Part shown: positions 1 to 9,566 of the stretch, piece by piece | Layout: each line of letters starts with the position of its first letter | How positions within the stretch are numbered: the stretch's first letter is position 1 | NCBI RefSeq assembly: GCF_002777965.1 | Contig: NZ_NGVR01000002.1 | Coordinates: 121,208 to 185,207 of the forward strand | Source: Proteus columbae | GTDB lineage: Bacteria > Pseudomonadota > Gammaproteobacteria > Enterobacterales > Enterobacteriaceae | DNA: 64,000 bases | Direction: 5' to 3' | The notes under the pieces: generated by a model | Told to the model about the DNA's origin: nothing | The model's database searches: none | Seen by the model: only the letters and a program-made list of their open reading frames with translations | Translations under genes and position numbers: made by a program

Positions 1-23
1 ACGACGATAACAGAGAAAATTAA
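1..23 (+). CDS. yidD: yidD C-terminal end (partial)
   Basis: The reading frame starting at base 3 encodes Asp-Asp-Asn-Arg-Glu-Asn followed by a TAA stop at 21-23, three bases before the yidC start. YidD, a small membrane protein insertion factor, lies directly before yidC in enterobacteria and has a similar short acidic/basic tail in E. coli. Only six residues are visible, so the assignment rests on position and tail resemblance. Confidence 0.55.
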
Positions 24-25
24 CG

Positions 26-1666
26 ATGGATTCGCAACGCAATCTTCTATTCATCGCTTTGCTGTTCGTTTCTTTCCTGATCTGGCAGCAGTGGGAGGGT
101 GATAAAGTTTCACAAAACACCACCACTACCGCTCAGGTCTCGCAACAAGCGGACGTGCCAAGCAGTGATAGTCTTGCTGTAACTGGTAACAGCAATGAGC
201 AGGCAAAATTGATTACCGTAAAAACTGACGTACTTGATATCCGTATCAATACTCAGGGCGGTACTATCGATGAGGCTGATTTGTTAGCCTATCCCGCCGA
301 GCTTAATTCGACAACACCTTTCCGTTTACTGGAAACTACACCACAATTCCTGTATCAGGCTCAAAGTGGCTTAATCGGCCCAGATGGTCCAGATCAGAAA
401 TCACGCCCAGTTTATAGTGCTGATAAAAACGAATTCGTACTTGGTGAAAACCAAGATGAATTGCGCGTGCCGATGACTTTCGTAAATGAAGAAGGCGTAA
501 AATTCGTCAAAACCTTCATTCTGAAGAAAGGTCAGTACGATATCGGTATTGATTACAAAATTGAGAATACAACAGATAAAACGTTGACCATGAACTTCTA
601 CGGTCAGTTAAAACAATCTGTTAAATTGCCAGAAAGCCGTGATACAGGTAGCAGCAACTTTGCGCTACACACTTATCGTGGTGCGGCATACTCATCAGAT
701 GAAACCAACTATAAAAAATATAGCTTTGGTGATATCGAAGATAAAAACTTATCTATAACCACCAATAATGGTTGGGTTGCAATGTTACAACAGTACTTTG
801 CAACAGCATGGGTTCCTTCTAAAGAGAGTCAGAACAATAGCTTCTACTCTATCACTTTAGAAAACAAATCTATTGCTCTGATTGGTTATAAATCAGCACC
901 GGTGACAATTGCACCAAATAGCAGTGCTGATATCAGCTCAACATTATGGGTTGGCCCTGAAATTCAGTCAGAAATGTCAGCCATTGCGCCACATTTAGAC
1001 CTATCTGTAGACTACGGTTGGTTATGGTTTATCTCTCAGCCACTGTTTAAACTGCTGAAATTCCTTCACAGCTTTATCGGTAACTGGGGCTTCTCCATCA
1101 TCATGATCACCTTTATCGTTCGTGGTATCATGTATCCGCTGACTAAAGCGCAATACACTTCCATGGCGAAAATGCGTTTACTGCAACCAAAACTGGCTGC
1201 ACTGCGTGAACGTATTGGTGATGACAAACAACGTATGAGCCAAGAAATGATGGCGTTATACAAACAAGAGAAAGTGAACCCTCTGGGTGGCTGTTTACCA
1301 CTGATTATCCAGATGCCAATCTTCCTTGCATTGTATTACATGCTGATGGGCTCTGTTGAATTACGTCATGCGCCATTCATGTTATGGATCCAAGACTTAT
1401 CGGCACAAGATCCGTACTACATCCTGCCATTATTAATGGGTGTGACAATGTTCATCATTCAGAAACTGTCTCCTACAGCAGTGACTGATCCGATGCAACA
1501 AAAAATCATGACCTTTATGCCGGTTGTGTTTACCGTATTCTTCCTGTGGTTCCCATCAGGTCTGGTTCTGTACTATATCGTCAGTAACTTAGTGACCATT
1601 ATCCAGCAGCAGTTAATTTACCGCGGTCTGGAAAAACGTGGTTTACACAGTAGAGACAAAAAATAA
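26..1666 (+). CDS. yidC: Membrane protein insertase YidC
   Basis: YidC (Oxa1/Alb3 family) inserts and folds inner-membrane proteins, alone or with SecYEG. The 546-aa length matches gammaproteobacterial YidC. A first membrane segment lies at residues 5-20, followed by a large periplasmic domain to about residue 345 and then the conserved five-helix core. The functionally important arginine of the hydrophilic groove is at residue 366 ([13 protein letters not shown]), the same number as in E. coli. The C-terminal tail is basic ([14 protein letters not shown]), as expected for ribosome contact. The gene follows yidD by two bases and is followed by a strong intrinsic terminator before mnmE. Confidence 0.98.
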   Translation: MDSQRNLLFIALLFVSFLIWQQWEGDKVSQNTTTTAQVSQQADVPSSDSLAVTGNSNEQAKLITVKTDVLDIRINTQGGTIDEADLLAYPAELNSTTPFRLLETTPQFLYQAQSGLIGPDGPDQKSRPVYSADKNEFVLGENQDELRVPMTFVNEEGVKFVKTFILKKGQYDIGIDYKIENTTDKTLTMNFYGQLKQSVKLPESRDTGSSNFALHTYRGAAYSSDETNYKKYSFGDIEDKNLSITTNNGWVAMLQQYFATAWVPSKESQNNSFYSITLENKSIALIGYKSAPVTIAPNSSADISSTLWVGPEIQSEMSAIAPHLDLSVDYGWLWFISQPLFKLLKFLHSFIGNWGFSIIMITFIVRGIMYPLTKAQYTSMAKMRLLQPKLAALRERIGDDKQRMSQEMMALYKQEKVNPLGGCLPLIIQMPIFLALYYMLMGSVELRHAPFMLWIQDLSAQDPYYILPLLMGVTMFIIQKLSPTAVTDPMQQKIMTFMPVVFTVFFLWFPSGLVLYYIVSNLVTIIQQQLIYRGLEKRGLHSRDKK

Positions 1667-1727
1667 GGTCACATGAGGAAAAACCTCTTCCTTGGTTACA
1701 TTCAAAGGAAAGTGACATAAAATAGCG

Positions 1728-1760
1728 AAGGCGGTCTACAATGACCGCCTTCTGTTTTTT
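1728..1760 (+). terminator. Intrinsic terminator after yidC
   Basis: A perfect 9-bp stem, AAGGCGGTC (1728-1736) with GACCGCCTT (1743-1751), has a 6-nt loop and is followed by CTGTTTTTT. It separates yidC from mnmE, whose start lies 37 bp downstream. Confidence 0.9.
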
Positions 1761-1796
1761 ATATTGATATGATTATTCTGATTAAGCGAGTACACC

Positions 1797-3161
1797 ATGC
1801 ATAGCACTGATACTATCGTCGCTCAGGCCACACCTCCGGGAAGAGGCGGTGTTGGTATCCTACGCGTTTCTGGCCCCAAAGCGGCACTTGTGGCACAAAC
1901 TGTCTTAGGTAAATTACCTAAACCTCGTTATGCCGATTATCTGCCTTTTCGCAATGATGATAACTCCGTGCTTGATCAGGGTATCGCCCTTTTCTTCCCA
2001 AATCCGAACTCATTTACGGGTGAAGATGTTCTAGAGCTACAAGGCCATGGCGGCCCCGTTATCCTAGATTTATTACTAAAACGTATCTTACAAATTCCCG
2101 GTGTGCGTATTGCTAATCCTGGTGAATTTTCTGAACGCGCATTCTTAAACGACAAACTCGACTTAGCACAAGCCGAAGCCATTGCCGATTTAATTGATGC
2201 CAGCTCAGAACAAGCAGCTCGCTCTGCAATTAACTCACTGCAAGGTGCATTTTCCTCTCATATTAACGAGATGGTGGAATCACTGACACATCTGCGTATT
2301 TATGTAGAAGCTGCGATTGATTTCCCGGATGAAGAGATTGATTTTCTTTCTGATGGCATCATTGAAGGAAAGCTTAACGCTGTTATTGAAGAATTAGATG
2401 ATGTTCGAGCTCAAGCGCGCCAAGGCAGCTTACTACGCGAAGGCATGAAAGTGGTTATCGCAGGTCGCCCTAATGCGGGTAAATCAAGCTTATTGAATGC
2501 ATTAGCAGGCAGAGAAGCGGCGATTGTTACGGATATTGCCGGTACAACGCGTGATGTATTGCGTGAACATATTCATATTGATGGCATGCCTTTGCATATT
2601 ATCGATACGGCAGGCTTACGTGAAGCCAGTGATGAAGTAGAACGCATTGGTATTGAACGTGCTTGGAAAGAGATTGAGCAAGCAGACAGAGTGCTATTTA
2701 TGGTTGATAGCACCACAACCGATGCAACAACACCTGAAGATATCTGGCCTGAATTTATGGCTCGTTTACCAAATACCTTGCCTGTTACTGTTATTCGTAA
2801 TAAATCAGATTTAACGGGTGAGAATGTCGAGATCACGGCTCAAGGTAATTACCCGATGATCCGCTTATCTGCTCGTGATGGTATGGGTATCGAATTACTT
2901 CGCTCACACCTAAAAGAAGCGATGGGTTTTAATAGTAATACTGAAGGTGGTTTCTTAGCGCGTCGCCGTCATTTACAGGCATTAAATACCGCAGCAGAAC
3001 ATTTACAGCAAGGCCATGAGCAATTGGTTTATGCAAAATCAGGTGAATTATTGGCAGAAGAGTTAAGACTGGCTCAGCAAGCATTAAGTGAAATCACTGG
3101 TGAATTTACCTCAGATGATTTATTAGGTCGTATTTTCTCTAGTTTCTGTATTGGGAAGTAA
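1797..3161 (+). CDS. mnmE: tRNA modification GTPase MnmE
   Basis: MnmE works with MnmG (also in this window) to make the 5-carboxymethylaminomethyl group on wobble uridine 34 of certain tRNAs. The 454-aa protein has the N-terminal tetrahydrofolate-binding domain (about 1-118), a helical domain, and an inserted GTPase domain with Walker [10 protein letters not shown] (223-231), switch I TTRD, DTAG and NKSD. The C-terminal CIGK tetrapeptide supplies the catalytic cysteine at 451. All motifs are intact and the length equals that of E. coli MnmE. The usual yidC-mnmE neighbourhood is preserved. Confidence 0.98.
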   Translation: MHSTDTIVAQATPPGRGGVGILRVSGPKAALVAQTVLGKLPKPRYADYLPFRNDDNSVLDQGIALFFPNPNSFTGEDVLELQGHGGPVILDLLLKRILQIPGVRIANPGEFSERAFLNDKLDLAQAEAIADLIDASSEQAARSAINSLQGAFSSHINEMVESLTHLRIYVEAAIDFPDEEIDFLSDGIIEGKLNAVIEELDDVRAQARQGSLLREGMKVVIAGRPNAGKSSLLNALAGREAAIVTDIAGTTRDVLREHIHIDGMPLHIIDTAGLREASDEVERIGIERAWKEIEQADRVLFMVDSTTTDATTPEDIWPEFMARLPNTLPVTVIRNKSDLTGENVEITAQGNYPMIRLSARDGMGIELLRSHLKEAMGFNSNTEGGFLARRRHLQALNTAAEHLQQGHEQLVYAKSGELLAEELRLAQQALSEITGEFTSDDLLGRIFSSFCIGK

Positions 3162-3564
3162 TACCTCACCATTACCTGCTATACCGTGTAATTTTAGATT
3201 TAACGGTTATAGCAGGTAAACATTGAATATGTATGATTGCACTTAGGTAATAAATTCTTTTTCAAAAAAAGTAAAATAAATTACTTATTCTTTTTTACTC
3301 TTTATATTATTAAACACTAGTTTTCAATCAATCCATTAATAATAAATATAAAACACTTTATCCTACTCTTTTATATTTAATCGTAAATTGAATGGCGCAA
3401 TCGATTACTTTTTAACTTCTAAATATTTAATAAAAAAAATAGTATTTAACTCTCATATCATTGCGTTTCTTAATGATCTAAATATAGAAAATCAACTAAT
3501 AACAATGCTAAACTTCGTTTTTAGTTAACTGGGTAAATATCCCCCTTATATTTAAGAGTCTATC
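3162..3564. other. AT-rich intergenic region with one inverted repeat
   Basis: This 403-bp stretch holds no convincing gene. Next to the mnmE stop, TTACCTGCTATA (3172-3183) is repeated in inverse at 3208-3219, extended by CCGT/ACGG with a one-base bulge. No T-run follows it, so it is an mRNA 3' hairpin at most. The remainder is very AT-rich and should contain the promoter of the DUF1097 gene, but no convincing -35/-10 pair was singled out. Confidence 0.6.
3172..3219 (+). repeat. Long inverted repeat after mnmE
   Basis: The arms TTACCTGCTATA (3172-3183) and its exact reverse complement (3208-3219) continue inward as CCGT (3184-3187) and ACGG (3203-3206) with one bulged base. This gives about 16 bp of stem. 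There is no downstream uridine tract, so it is more likely an mRNA 3'-end stabiliser or a Rho-associated structure than an intrinsic terminator. Confidence 0.55.
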
Positions 3565-4026
3565 GTGAGAACGCTTTATTTTACTGCGCTGACAACAGGC
3601 ATTCTTTCTGCCATTTGGGCATTTGTTGCTAATCAATTTGACTTATTAAGCTGGGCAGGCTTCTTAGGTTGTACTGCCTATTTTGCTTATCCTAAAGAAG
3701 GTATTAAAGGATTAGCTGTTACTATGGCTACCATTATGAGTGGCGTAATTTGGGCATTGGCGATTATTTATGGTAGCCAAGTATTTAGTGATATTTCTAT
3801 TTTTGGCTATGCTGTCACAGGTGTTATTGCCTTTGTTATGTGTATTCAAGCCAAAAGTGCATTACTTGCTTATATCCCCGGCACATTTATTGGGGCATGT
3901 ACAATATTTGCAGCACAAGGGGATCTCTCTCAAACCATCCCTTCATTAATCGTTGGTGTTTTATTTGGTTATTCGATGAAAATGAGTGGGCTTTGGGTTG
4001 CCAATAAATGGCCGAAAACCGCTTAA
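3565..4026 (+). CDS. DUF1097 family inner membrane protein
   Basis: This 153-aa very hydrophobic protein has about five membrane segments and resembles the DUF1097 family (E. coli YcdZ type), with a typical pattern of a first helix, an LSWAGFLGC stretch and FAYPKEG near residue 45. The start is a GTG at 3565, preceded by AAGAG at a suitable distance; no ATG lies in a better position. The molecular function of the family is not established. It is a single-gene unit: an AT-rich gap precedes it and a bidirectional terminator follows. Confidence 0.75.
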   Translation: MRTLYFTALTTGILSAIWAFVANQFDLLSWAGFLGCTAYFAYPKEGIKGLAVTMATIMSGVIWALAIIYGSQVFSDISIFGYAVTGVIAFVMCIQAKSALLAYIPGTFIGACTIFAAQGDLSQTIPSLIVGVLFGYSMKMSGLWVANKWPKTA

Positions 4027-4060
4027 CCTACAATTTTCAATACATATCAATACTCATGAC

Positions 4061-4100
4061 AAAAAACACCTAAGCATTCAATATACTTAGGTGTTTTGTT
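4061..4100. terminator. Bidirectional terminator between DUF1097 gene and tonB
   Basis: AAAACACCTAAG (4063-4074) pairs exactly with CTTAGGTGTTTT (4086-4097) across an 11-nt loop. A-rich sequence lies on one side and T-rich on the other, so it can end both the rightward gene and the leftward uptake operon. Confidence 0.88.
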
Positions 4101-4107
4101 TATGACA

Positions 4108-4902
4108 TTAATTTAATTGAAAATCTAATGAAACAACTAAAGGATTCAATAAGCTTTCGGGTTTAGGACCAATGGGTTTTACACGTTTAACCGCAGCAAT
4201 AGCTGCATTATCAAGAGACGAAATACCCGAAGTACTTTCTATCTCAACCCTTGAAATCGCACCTTCTGATGTTAGTGAAAAACTCACCACTACCTGACCT
4301 TCATGTTGCATGCGCCGTGCTTGTGATGGATAACGTTTATGTCGCTCTATTTCTCGACGCAGCGAACTAATATAGTGATTGTCAGATTCACCTTGTCCTA
4401 TTCCTTTCTCGCTTAATGCATGGCTTCTTCCTGCTAACGAGCTTGCAGTATGTTGCGTTAAGCTTTCTGCCGATGCTTCTGATGTTGTTTGCGCTATTTG
4501 GCTTTCTAAATCACGCTGTTTTATCGGCTCTACTTTTTTTTGTACCACTGGCTTTTTCACTGATGTGATTGGTTTTATGGGGATAGGTTTTTCTTTAGGT
4601 TTTTCAAGTGTTTTCTTTGGTGCTTCAACAAACTCCCCTTTTTCTGCACTCGGTAAAACCATGGTAGTATCTTGAGGCTCAATTTTTTCAATAGGCTCAG
4701 GCACGACTGTAGATTGTTGGGGCGGTGAAAATACGACTTGGTAAACGGATAATGTATTTTCTTGTTGCTGATGAATATGGTGCGCACTTTCTGTCATAGA
4801 AAGTGAACGTAACACCCAACTTAATATGGCGATATAAACTAACGATATCCCTATTAGCCAATAATAAATATTAAACGGATGCCTGACAGAAAGTGCCAAC
4901 AT
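4108..4902 (-). CDS. TonB family energy-transducing protein
   Basis: TonB proteins carry proton-motive energy from ExbB/ExbD to outer-membrane receptors. This 264-aa protein has an N-terminal membrane anchor (about residues 12-32), a periplasmic linker rich in Pro, Glu and Lys (about 60-130), and a C-terminal TonB domain from about 185 with the family signature RYPSQARRMQHEGQVVVSF. AAGGAG lies just upstream of the ATG. It is the last gene of the hemophilin-Slam-receptor block, 27 bp after the receptor gene. Locus-dedicated TonB proteins are common beside haem receptors. No exbB or exbD is present in the window, so these must be supplied from elsewhere. Confidence 0.88.
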   Translation of the reverse strand: MLALSVRHPFNIYYWLIGISLVYIAILSWVLRSLSMTESAHHIHQQQENTLSVYQVVFSPPQQSTVVPEPIEKIEPQDTTMVLPSAEKGEFVEAPKKTLEKPKEKPIPIKPITSVKKPVVQKKVEPIKQRDLESQIAQTTSEASAESLTQHTASSLAGRSHALSEKGIGQGESDNHYISSLRREIERHKRYPSQARRMQHEGQVVVSFSLTSEGAISRVEIESTSGISSLDNAAIAAVKRVKPIGPKPESLLNPLVVSLDFQLN

Positions 4903-4929
4903 AAATAAAAGCTCCTTACTCTCTTTTAA

Positions 4930-7900
4930 TTAAAATTGTGCAGTAACACCTAATCGGAACGTTCTTCCCGGTGCAGGCATACCTGATCGCGTTAATGGAT
5001 CAATGTAATATTCGTTTAATAAATTACTGCCCGTTATTTCAAAAGATAAATTAGGGCTATATTGATAGTTAATATAGGCATCAACGGTAAAGACTTTTGC
5101 CCAACGCATCGGGTTATTATTTTGACCATACATTTCTCTTGGTAACTTTTCTTTTAGCCATTTTTCATCTTTATTTTCCACTTCTGATGAATAGAGCCAA
5201 CGACTGCCAACTTCTAATTTATTATCTAACCAACGAGTCCCTAAATGTAAATTAACTGAATATTTAGGCTGAATAGAGGTACGTAAAAAACCACCAGGAT
5301 ACCCTCCTGTCATACACTCTTTAATACCCAAGAAACCAAAGGGATCATAGTTACTAAAGGCATTTTTATCGCATACCTTATTTTTATGACTATAAACGAG
5401 AGCGGTATCCATAAAAATAAAACCGTTATCAAAACGAGCTTGAACTTCCAGCCCTTCTAATTTTTGCTTTTCAAATTGCCTAATCTGCCAATTCGCATCT
5501 CTATCAAACACATTTTCGATATTGGTATAAAAATAATTAATTTTAACGTCAGCATGGCGCTCTACATTAAGCCAATCGGTAAAATCAAACACAATCCCAA
5601 ACTCTGTACTTTTGGCTCGTTCTGGTTTTAATTTAAAACCGTAATAACGGGCTTTAGAGCCTGAAAATCCGCTAGTATCTTCAAATAAATTAGGTAAACG
5701 CAGTTGCTCAGTATAACGTCCATAAAAACGTAATATCTCGTTGGCATACACCGTCGCAGAAACTAGAGGTGAAAATGCTCCATGTTGATAACTTGGCTCT
5801 GGTGCAAAGACATCTTGGCTATCTTCTAAATAAATAGGGATTGGATTTGTCACACCCATTTCATATTTATTAACTAGTTTACCGGTAATTGGATCGGACA
5901 CTTTTTCATTGATATTAAGATGACCATTTAAGAACATATTGTTACTTTTAGGTAATTCACCATTTTTGTCATAAGTCCACACCGTATATTCCGTGGTCAT
6001 AGGGCGTTTTTGAGAAGATTTTATGTTGAGATTTCCTTGTTCATCATGAAGAAAATCATCTTGCATCATATCAATCTGAATTCTTTTAACTTCATTATTA
6101 TTAATAATCTTTTCTTTTATTTCAGGTAATAAATTTTCATATTCAGGATAAACAATTTTAGATCGTTGAAAATCACGTACTTTTTTATCCATTTCTGTAT
6201 AACGTCGGTAATTTTTAAGCTCTTCAGGTAACGTCTCCACATCAATCCGATGAATTGCTCTATATAATAAATATTCCTCAGCGGTTAATGTGCGTCGATA
6301 AGGAAGAATAAAGCCTCTTATTGAGGGAGATTTCTCATAACCCTTTACTTTATTTTTCCGCTTATTATTTAAAAAAGTGTCTGTTAAATGATAATAGTGA
6401 TATTTCCCTCCCGCAGTAATAGCTAACCAAGAAAGAGGTTTCCAATCTGTGGAAAGGGCTAAATTAATTTCATGACGTTGCCCTGCGCGCCCTGAGGTAA
6501 CAAAATCAAAACCTGCAGGTAATTCCAATTCATCACTATCTAATTTTTCAAATTGATAATGACTGGAAAATGAAATAGAAAATTGAGGTGATAATTTAAA
6601 TATCGAAGATAAATCAATACCGTAACGGTTATTTTCTTGGTACAGAGAAGAAGTATCAATAAAGCGAATATCTGTTTTTAGATCCAATTTAGATACAAAC
6701 ATATCACCATAATCGATATTCTTGGGCACCCTTGGTTCACCACCACGAGTATTGGTATGTCCAGATGTTAAGTTACCCCATAGCCGTAACAGTAAATCAG
6801 CTTTCTTATCTTCTGGCTTCCACTGATAAGTTAATATTCCCGCCTGTTGATTAATCGTTGCTAATGGCCATTGATTTACTAAGTTTTTTTCGTAACGAGC
6901 CCAACTTAAACGTAGAGGCATAATATCGCCAAACAGTAAGTCTGTGTATCGATAGTTAATTGAAAAACGATGTGTTGATTCAGGAAATAATGTTCCTTTT
7001 ACTAAAAAGGAACGATTACGACTAGAGGTATTAGGAACTTCATTACCAGGACGATAAATATGAGCAATAAAAGGAACATAAGGTGTTAACCTTACTTTAT
7101 AATCATTAGAATGAATTGATTTCATATTATCGGTTTCGAGATAAGCTTTTGTATTTCTTTTTCCTGCTAAATAATTTCCTTTTTCTCGCAATGCATAAGC
7201 AAATAATAAATTAAAATTTTCTTTTTCAAACCCAACGCCTAGACGAAATGAATGATCATGAAAACGCCAATCTTTATCTTTTTGAGGCGTGATTTCTAAA
7301 GCAGGATCACTAATTTTTGTTCCTTTATGATGAAATTGAGAATATTTTCGATAATCTTCAAGCATATCTAAATAAACTTCTTTATACCGTGTAGCGTTAT
7401 TACTAATATCCCCTTTAAAATTAATTCCAAAAGAGTCACCAATAGGCACAATATCACGAATATCTAGTGTTTTTATTGCAATACCGCCACCAATACCTGT
7501 TTTCATATCTGGTGTTAATGAAGGACCTTTTTCAATATAGATACTACTAATGAGGTTAGAATCAATATAGTTACGATTAGAGGCACCACTATAACCACGA
7601 TAAACAGTAATTGCTTGCTCTGTACCATCCACAGTAACCGGGATACGACCTTGTCCTTGAATACCCCGAATATTCGGATCAAGCGCCCCACCATTACGCG
7701 CTTCACCACTATAAACCCCAATGGCGCTTTTTAGTAAATCTGCCGGAGAAACACCTTGATAACGCTCTAATAACTCTTTGCCTAAATAAACATTAGAGAC
7801 ATCTTTCTCATAAACTTGTGAATAACCTTGTTTATCTTTTTCTTTATTATCTGAAATCTGAATATGACCAAGATCGGTTTTATCTTCTTTGGCTTGCAGA

Positions 7901-7977
7901 TAAAAGCAAGGGGAAAATAGCGAGAGAGAAACGAAGATTGAAACAATTTTCCGCTTTCTAAAAAGCATTATATGCAT
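4930..7977 (-). CDS. TonB-dependent outer membrane receptor, probably for hemophilin/haem
   Basis: This 1015-aa protein has a signal peptide (cleavage near FYLQA-KE, residue 29), a plug domain with PNIRGIQGQGRIPVTVDG and a YRGYSG segment, and a 22-strand-type barrel ending in LGVTAQF with the outer-membrane terminal phenylalanine. It is longer than most siderophore receptors, with extended extracellular loops (for example residues 540-700), as in receptors that bind proteins. It sits between the Slam gene and tonB on the same strand, which is the known arrangement for the HphR/HrpA-type receptors of hemophilins. Haem specificity is inferred from context; another cofactor or metal carried by the secreted protein is possible. 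The first ATG (7977) has AGG seven bases upstream. Confidence 0.85.
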   Translation of the reverse strand: MHIMLFRKRKIVSIFVSLSLFSPCFYLQAKEDKTDLGHIQISDNKEKDKQGYSQVYEKDVSNVYLGKELLERYQGVSPADLLKSAIGVYSGEARNGGALDPNIRGIQGQGRIPVTVDGTEQAITVYRGYSGASNRNYIDSNLISSIYIEKGPSLTPDMKTGIGGGIAIKTLDIRDIVPIGDSFGINFKGDISNNATRYKEVYLDMLEDYRKYSQFHHKGTKISDPALEITPQKDKDWRFHDHSFRLGVGFEKENFNLLFAYALREKGNYLAGKRNTKAYLETDNMKSIHSNDYKVRLTPYVPFIAHIYRPGNEVPNTSSRNRSFLVKGTLFPESTHRFSINYRYTDLLFGDIMPLRLSWARYEKNLVNQWPLATINQQAGILTYQWKPEDKKADLLLRLWGNLTSGHTNTRGGEPRVPKNIDYGDMFVSKLDLKTDIRFIDTSSLYQENNRYGIDLSSIFKLSPQFSISFSSHYQFEKLDSDELELPAGFDFVTSGRAGQRHEINLALSTDWKPLSWLAITAGGKYHYYHLTDTFLNNKRKNKVKGYEKSPSIRGFILPYRRTLTAEEYLLYRAIHRIDVETLPEELKNYRRYTEMDKKVRDFQRSKIVYPEYENLLPEIKEKIINNNEVKRIQIDMMQDDFLHDEQGNLNIKSSQKRPMTTEYTVWTYDKNGELPKSNNMFLNGHLNINEKVSDPITGKLVNKYEMGVTNPIPIYLEDSQDVFAPEPSYQHGAFSPLVSATVYANEILRFYGRYTEQLRLPNLFEDTSGFSGSKARYYGFKLKPERAKSTEFGIVFDFTDWLNVERHADVKINYFYTNIENVFDRDANWQIRQFEKQKLEGLEVQARFDNGFIFMDTALVYSHKNKVCDKNAFSNYDPFGFLGIKECMTGGYPGGFLRTSIQPKYSVNLHLGTRWLDNKLEVGSRWLYSSEVENKDEKWLKEKLPREMYGQNNNPMRWAKVFTVDAYINYQYSPNLSFEITGSNLLNEYYIDPLTRSGMPAPGRTFRLGVTAQF

Positions 7978-8018
7978 TGTTTTACCTATTCAATTAATAA
8001 AGGAAGTAACTTATTTAA

Positions 8019-9383
8019 TTAAAATTGTTTTTCTAATTTAAATAACACTTCATGTTGCTGATACTGATATAACCAATCCACATTGCTTAATCTTCGGGTA
8101 TAACGTAATTCTATTGCGGGGTAAAACCCTAAAACAAAAGGGGATTTATTTTTAATATTGGTTGTAAAAACAAAGCTATTATCTTTTCTTCTCTTTTTTA
8201 ATAAAGGATTATAGTTATTAAAGTGTTTAAATTGATATTGTAAAAAAAAAGATATATGCCAATTCACTGACAATGGATAATAAACGCCAGTTTTTATACC
8301 ATACTGCTGATAATTTAATAAAGTGTTTTTTTTTCGCCCCAACTGATAATTTAATTGATTAACTAAGTGTATTTTATTATTAAAATAATAGTCATGGTTA
8401 GCACTATAACTAAGTCGCTGACTATTTAAATTATTTAACTCTTCTTGATATTTCTTTATTTTATAATCAAAACTTAAATTAATAGTTTGATTTTTATTAA
8501 TCAAATAAGAAATTTTTGTTTCACTTCCCCATGCTTGATATTCATATTGAGTCTGTGCTTTTTTTATTTCGTAATAGGGTGTTATTAACCATTGATATTG
8601 AGGTTTTTGATAGCGATAACCTAGTTGTGTATATAATGCAAAAAAGTTAGCGCTACGGTGAGAGTGATAATCTATATATCGAGCATAAGCATAAGAAGAA
8701 AAAGTATGGTGAGAATGAATGATAAAAGGCTGATAAAAAGAAAAATAATGAGTAAGACCTGTTGATGCAATGGGTTTTGCCCCTCTTAGCGTCATTTTGC
8801 TTTGGGTAGATTGAGAGACAATTTGTTCAGCTAAATCAGGTGCATGGTTAATATTATTATTATAAAAGAAGCTAAATTGATAAAAACGTTGGCCTTGAAA
8901 ATAAGAGGCTAATTTAACCTTATAAAACTCAATAGATTGGGTAATATTTTTAGATAAATCAACAACATTGCTCAATTGATTAAGTTGTTGCTGTGCTTTT
9001 TTATATTCTCGCAAATGAAAATAAAGCTGAATTAAGCCTGTTTGCGCTGGGATAAAATCGGCTTTTTGCTTAAGTTGTTGCTGATAATAAAACTCAGCTT
9101 GTAAAAAATCGCCCTTTGTTTGGGCTAAAAGCGCTTTAGCATAATCAATTAATAGTGTTTCATGTAAAGGTAATTGTTGATAGTTCAGTAATAATTCTTC
9201 AGCCTTTTTCCACTGCTGTTGTTGCAAAGCGCGATAAAGTTGTTGACCTATTTGAGCAACTTGGTGTTGAGGTGAAGAATAAGAGGTCAAAACAGAATTA
9301 TTTTCTTTGGCGTTTATTTTTAATGGAAAAAATAACGCACTGATAATAAAAAACAATTCCATTCGTTTTTGATAATAACGCAT
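8019..9383 (-). CDS. Slam-type outer membrane translocon (type XI secretion)
   Basis: Slam proteins move TbpB-like lipoproteins or soluble hemophilins across the outer membrane. This 454-aa protein has a signal peptide (about 1-25), an N-terminal helical TPR region (about 35-150; repeats such as QWKKAEELLLNYQQL and EYKKAQQQLNQL), and a C-terminal barrel (about 165-454) of alternating aromatic strands, the DUF560 layout, ending in EVLFKLEKQF. Its size fits the two-domain Slam family. It lies 183 bp after the predicted cargo gene and 41 bp before the receptor gene, all on the same strand. The family call rests on architecture and context; no alignment could be run. Confidence 0.82.
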   Translation of the reverse strand: MRYYQKRMELFFIISALFFPLKINAKENNSVLTSYSSPQHQVAQIGQQLYRALQQQQWKKAEELLLNYQQLPLHETLLIDYAKALLAQTKGDFLQAEFYYQQQLKQKADFIPAQTGLIQLYFHLREYKKAQQQLNQLSNVVDLSKNITQSIEFYKVKLASYFQGQRFYQFSFFYNNNINHAPDLAEQIVSQSTQSKMTLRGAKPIASTGLTHYFSFYQPFIIHSHHTFSSYAYARYIDYHSHRSANFFALYTQLGYRYQKPQYQWLITPYYEIKKAQTQYEYQAWGSETKISYLINKNQTINLSFDYKIKKYQEELNNLNSQRLSYSANHDYYFNNKIHLVNQLNYQLGRKKNTLLNYQQYGIKTGVYYPLSVNWHISFFLQYQFKHFNNYNPLLKKRRKDNSFVFTTNIKNKSPFVLGFYPAIELRYTRRLSNVDWLYQYQQHEVLFKLEKQF

Positions 9384-9441
9384 GGTATATCCTTATAATA
9401 AAAACCGTTCTATTCCTTAAGATCGGCTTATTTTTGATAAA

Positions 9442-9475
9442 AAAAAACAGATAACCCTATACCTGATTATCTGTT
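9442..9475 (-). terminator. Intrinsic terminator between hemophilin and Slam genes
   Basis: Read on the minus strand, AACAGATAA is followed by a 12-nt loop, TTATCTGTT and a run of about nine T. It lies about 90 bp after the cargo stop codon and about 60 bp before the Slam start. Partial read-through would give much more cargo mRNA than translocon mRNA. Alternatively, Slam-receptor-tonB have a promoter in the short stretch 9384-9440. Confidence 0.82.
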
Positions 9476-9566
9476 GCTAAAAATTAGCTTAATGACCACT
9501 AATACCACATTTAAAGAATTAACCGATTGTTTTACCAAATATAATTATAATGCTACATTTAAACGA

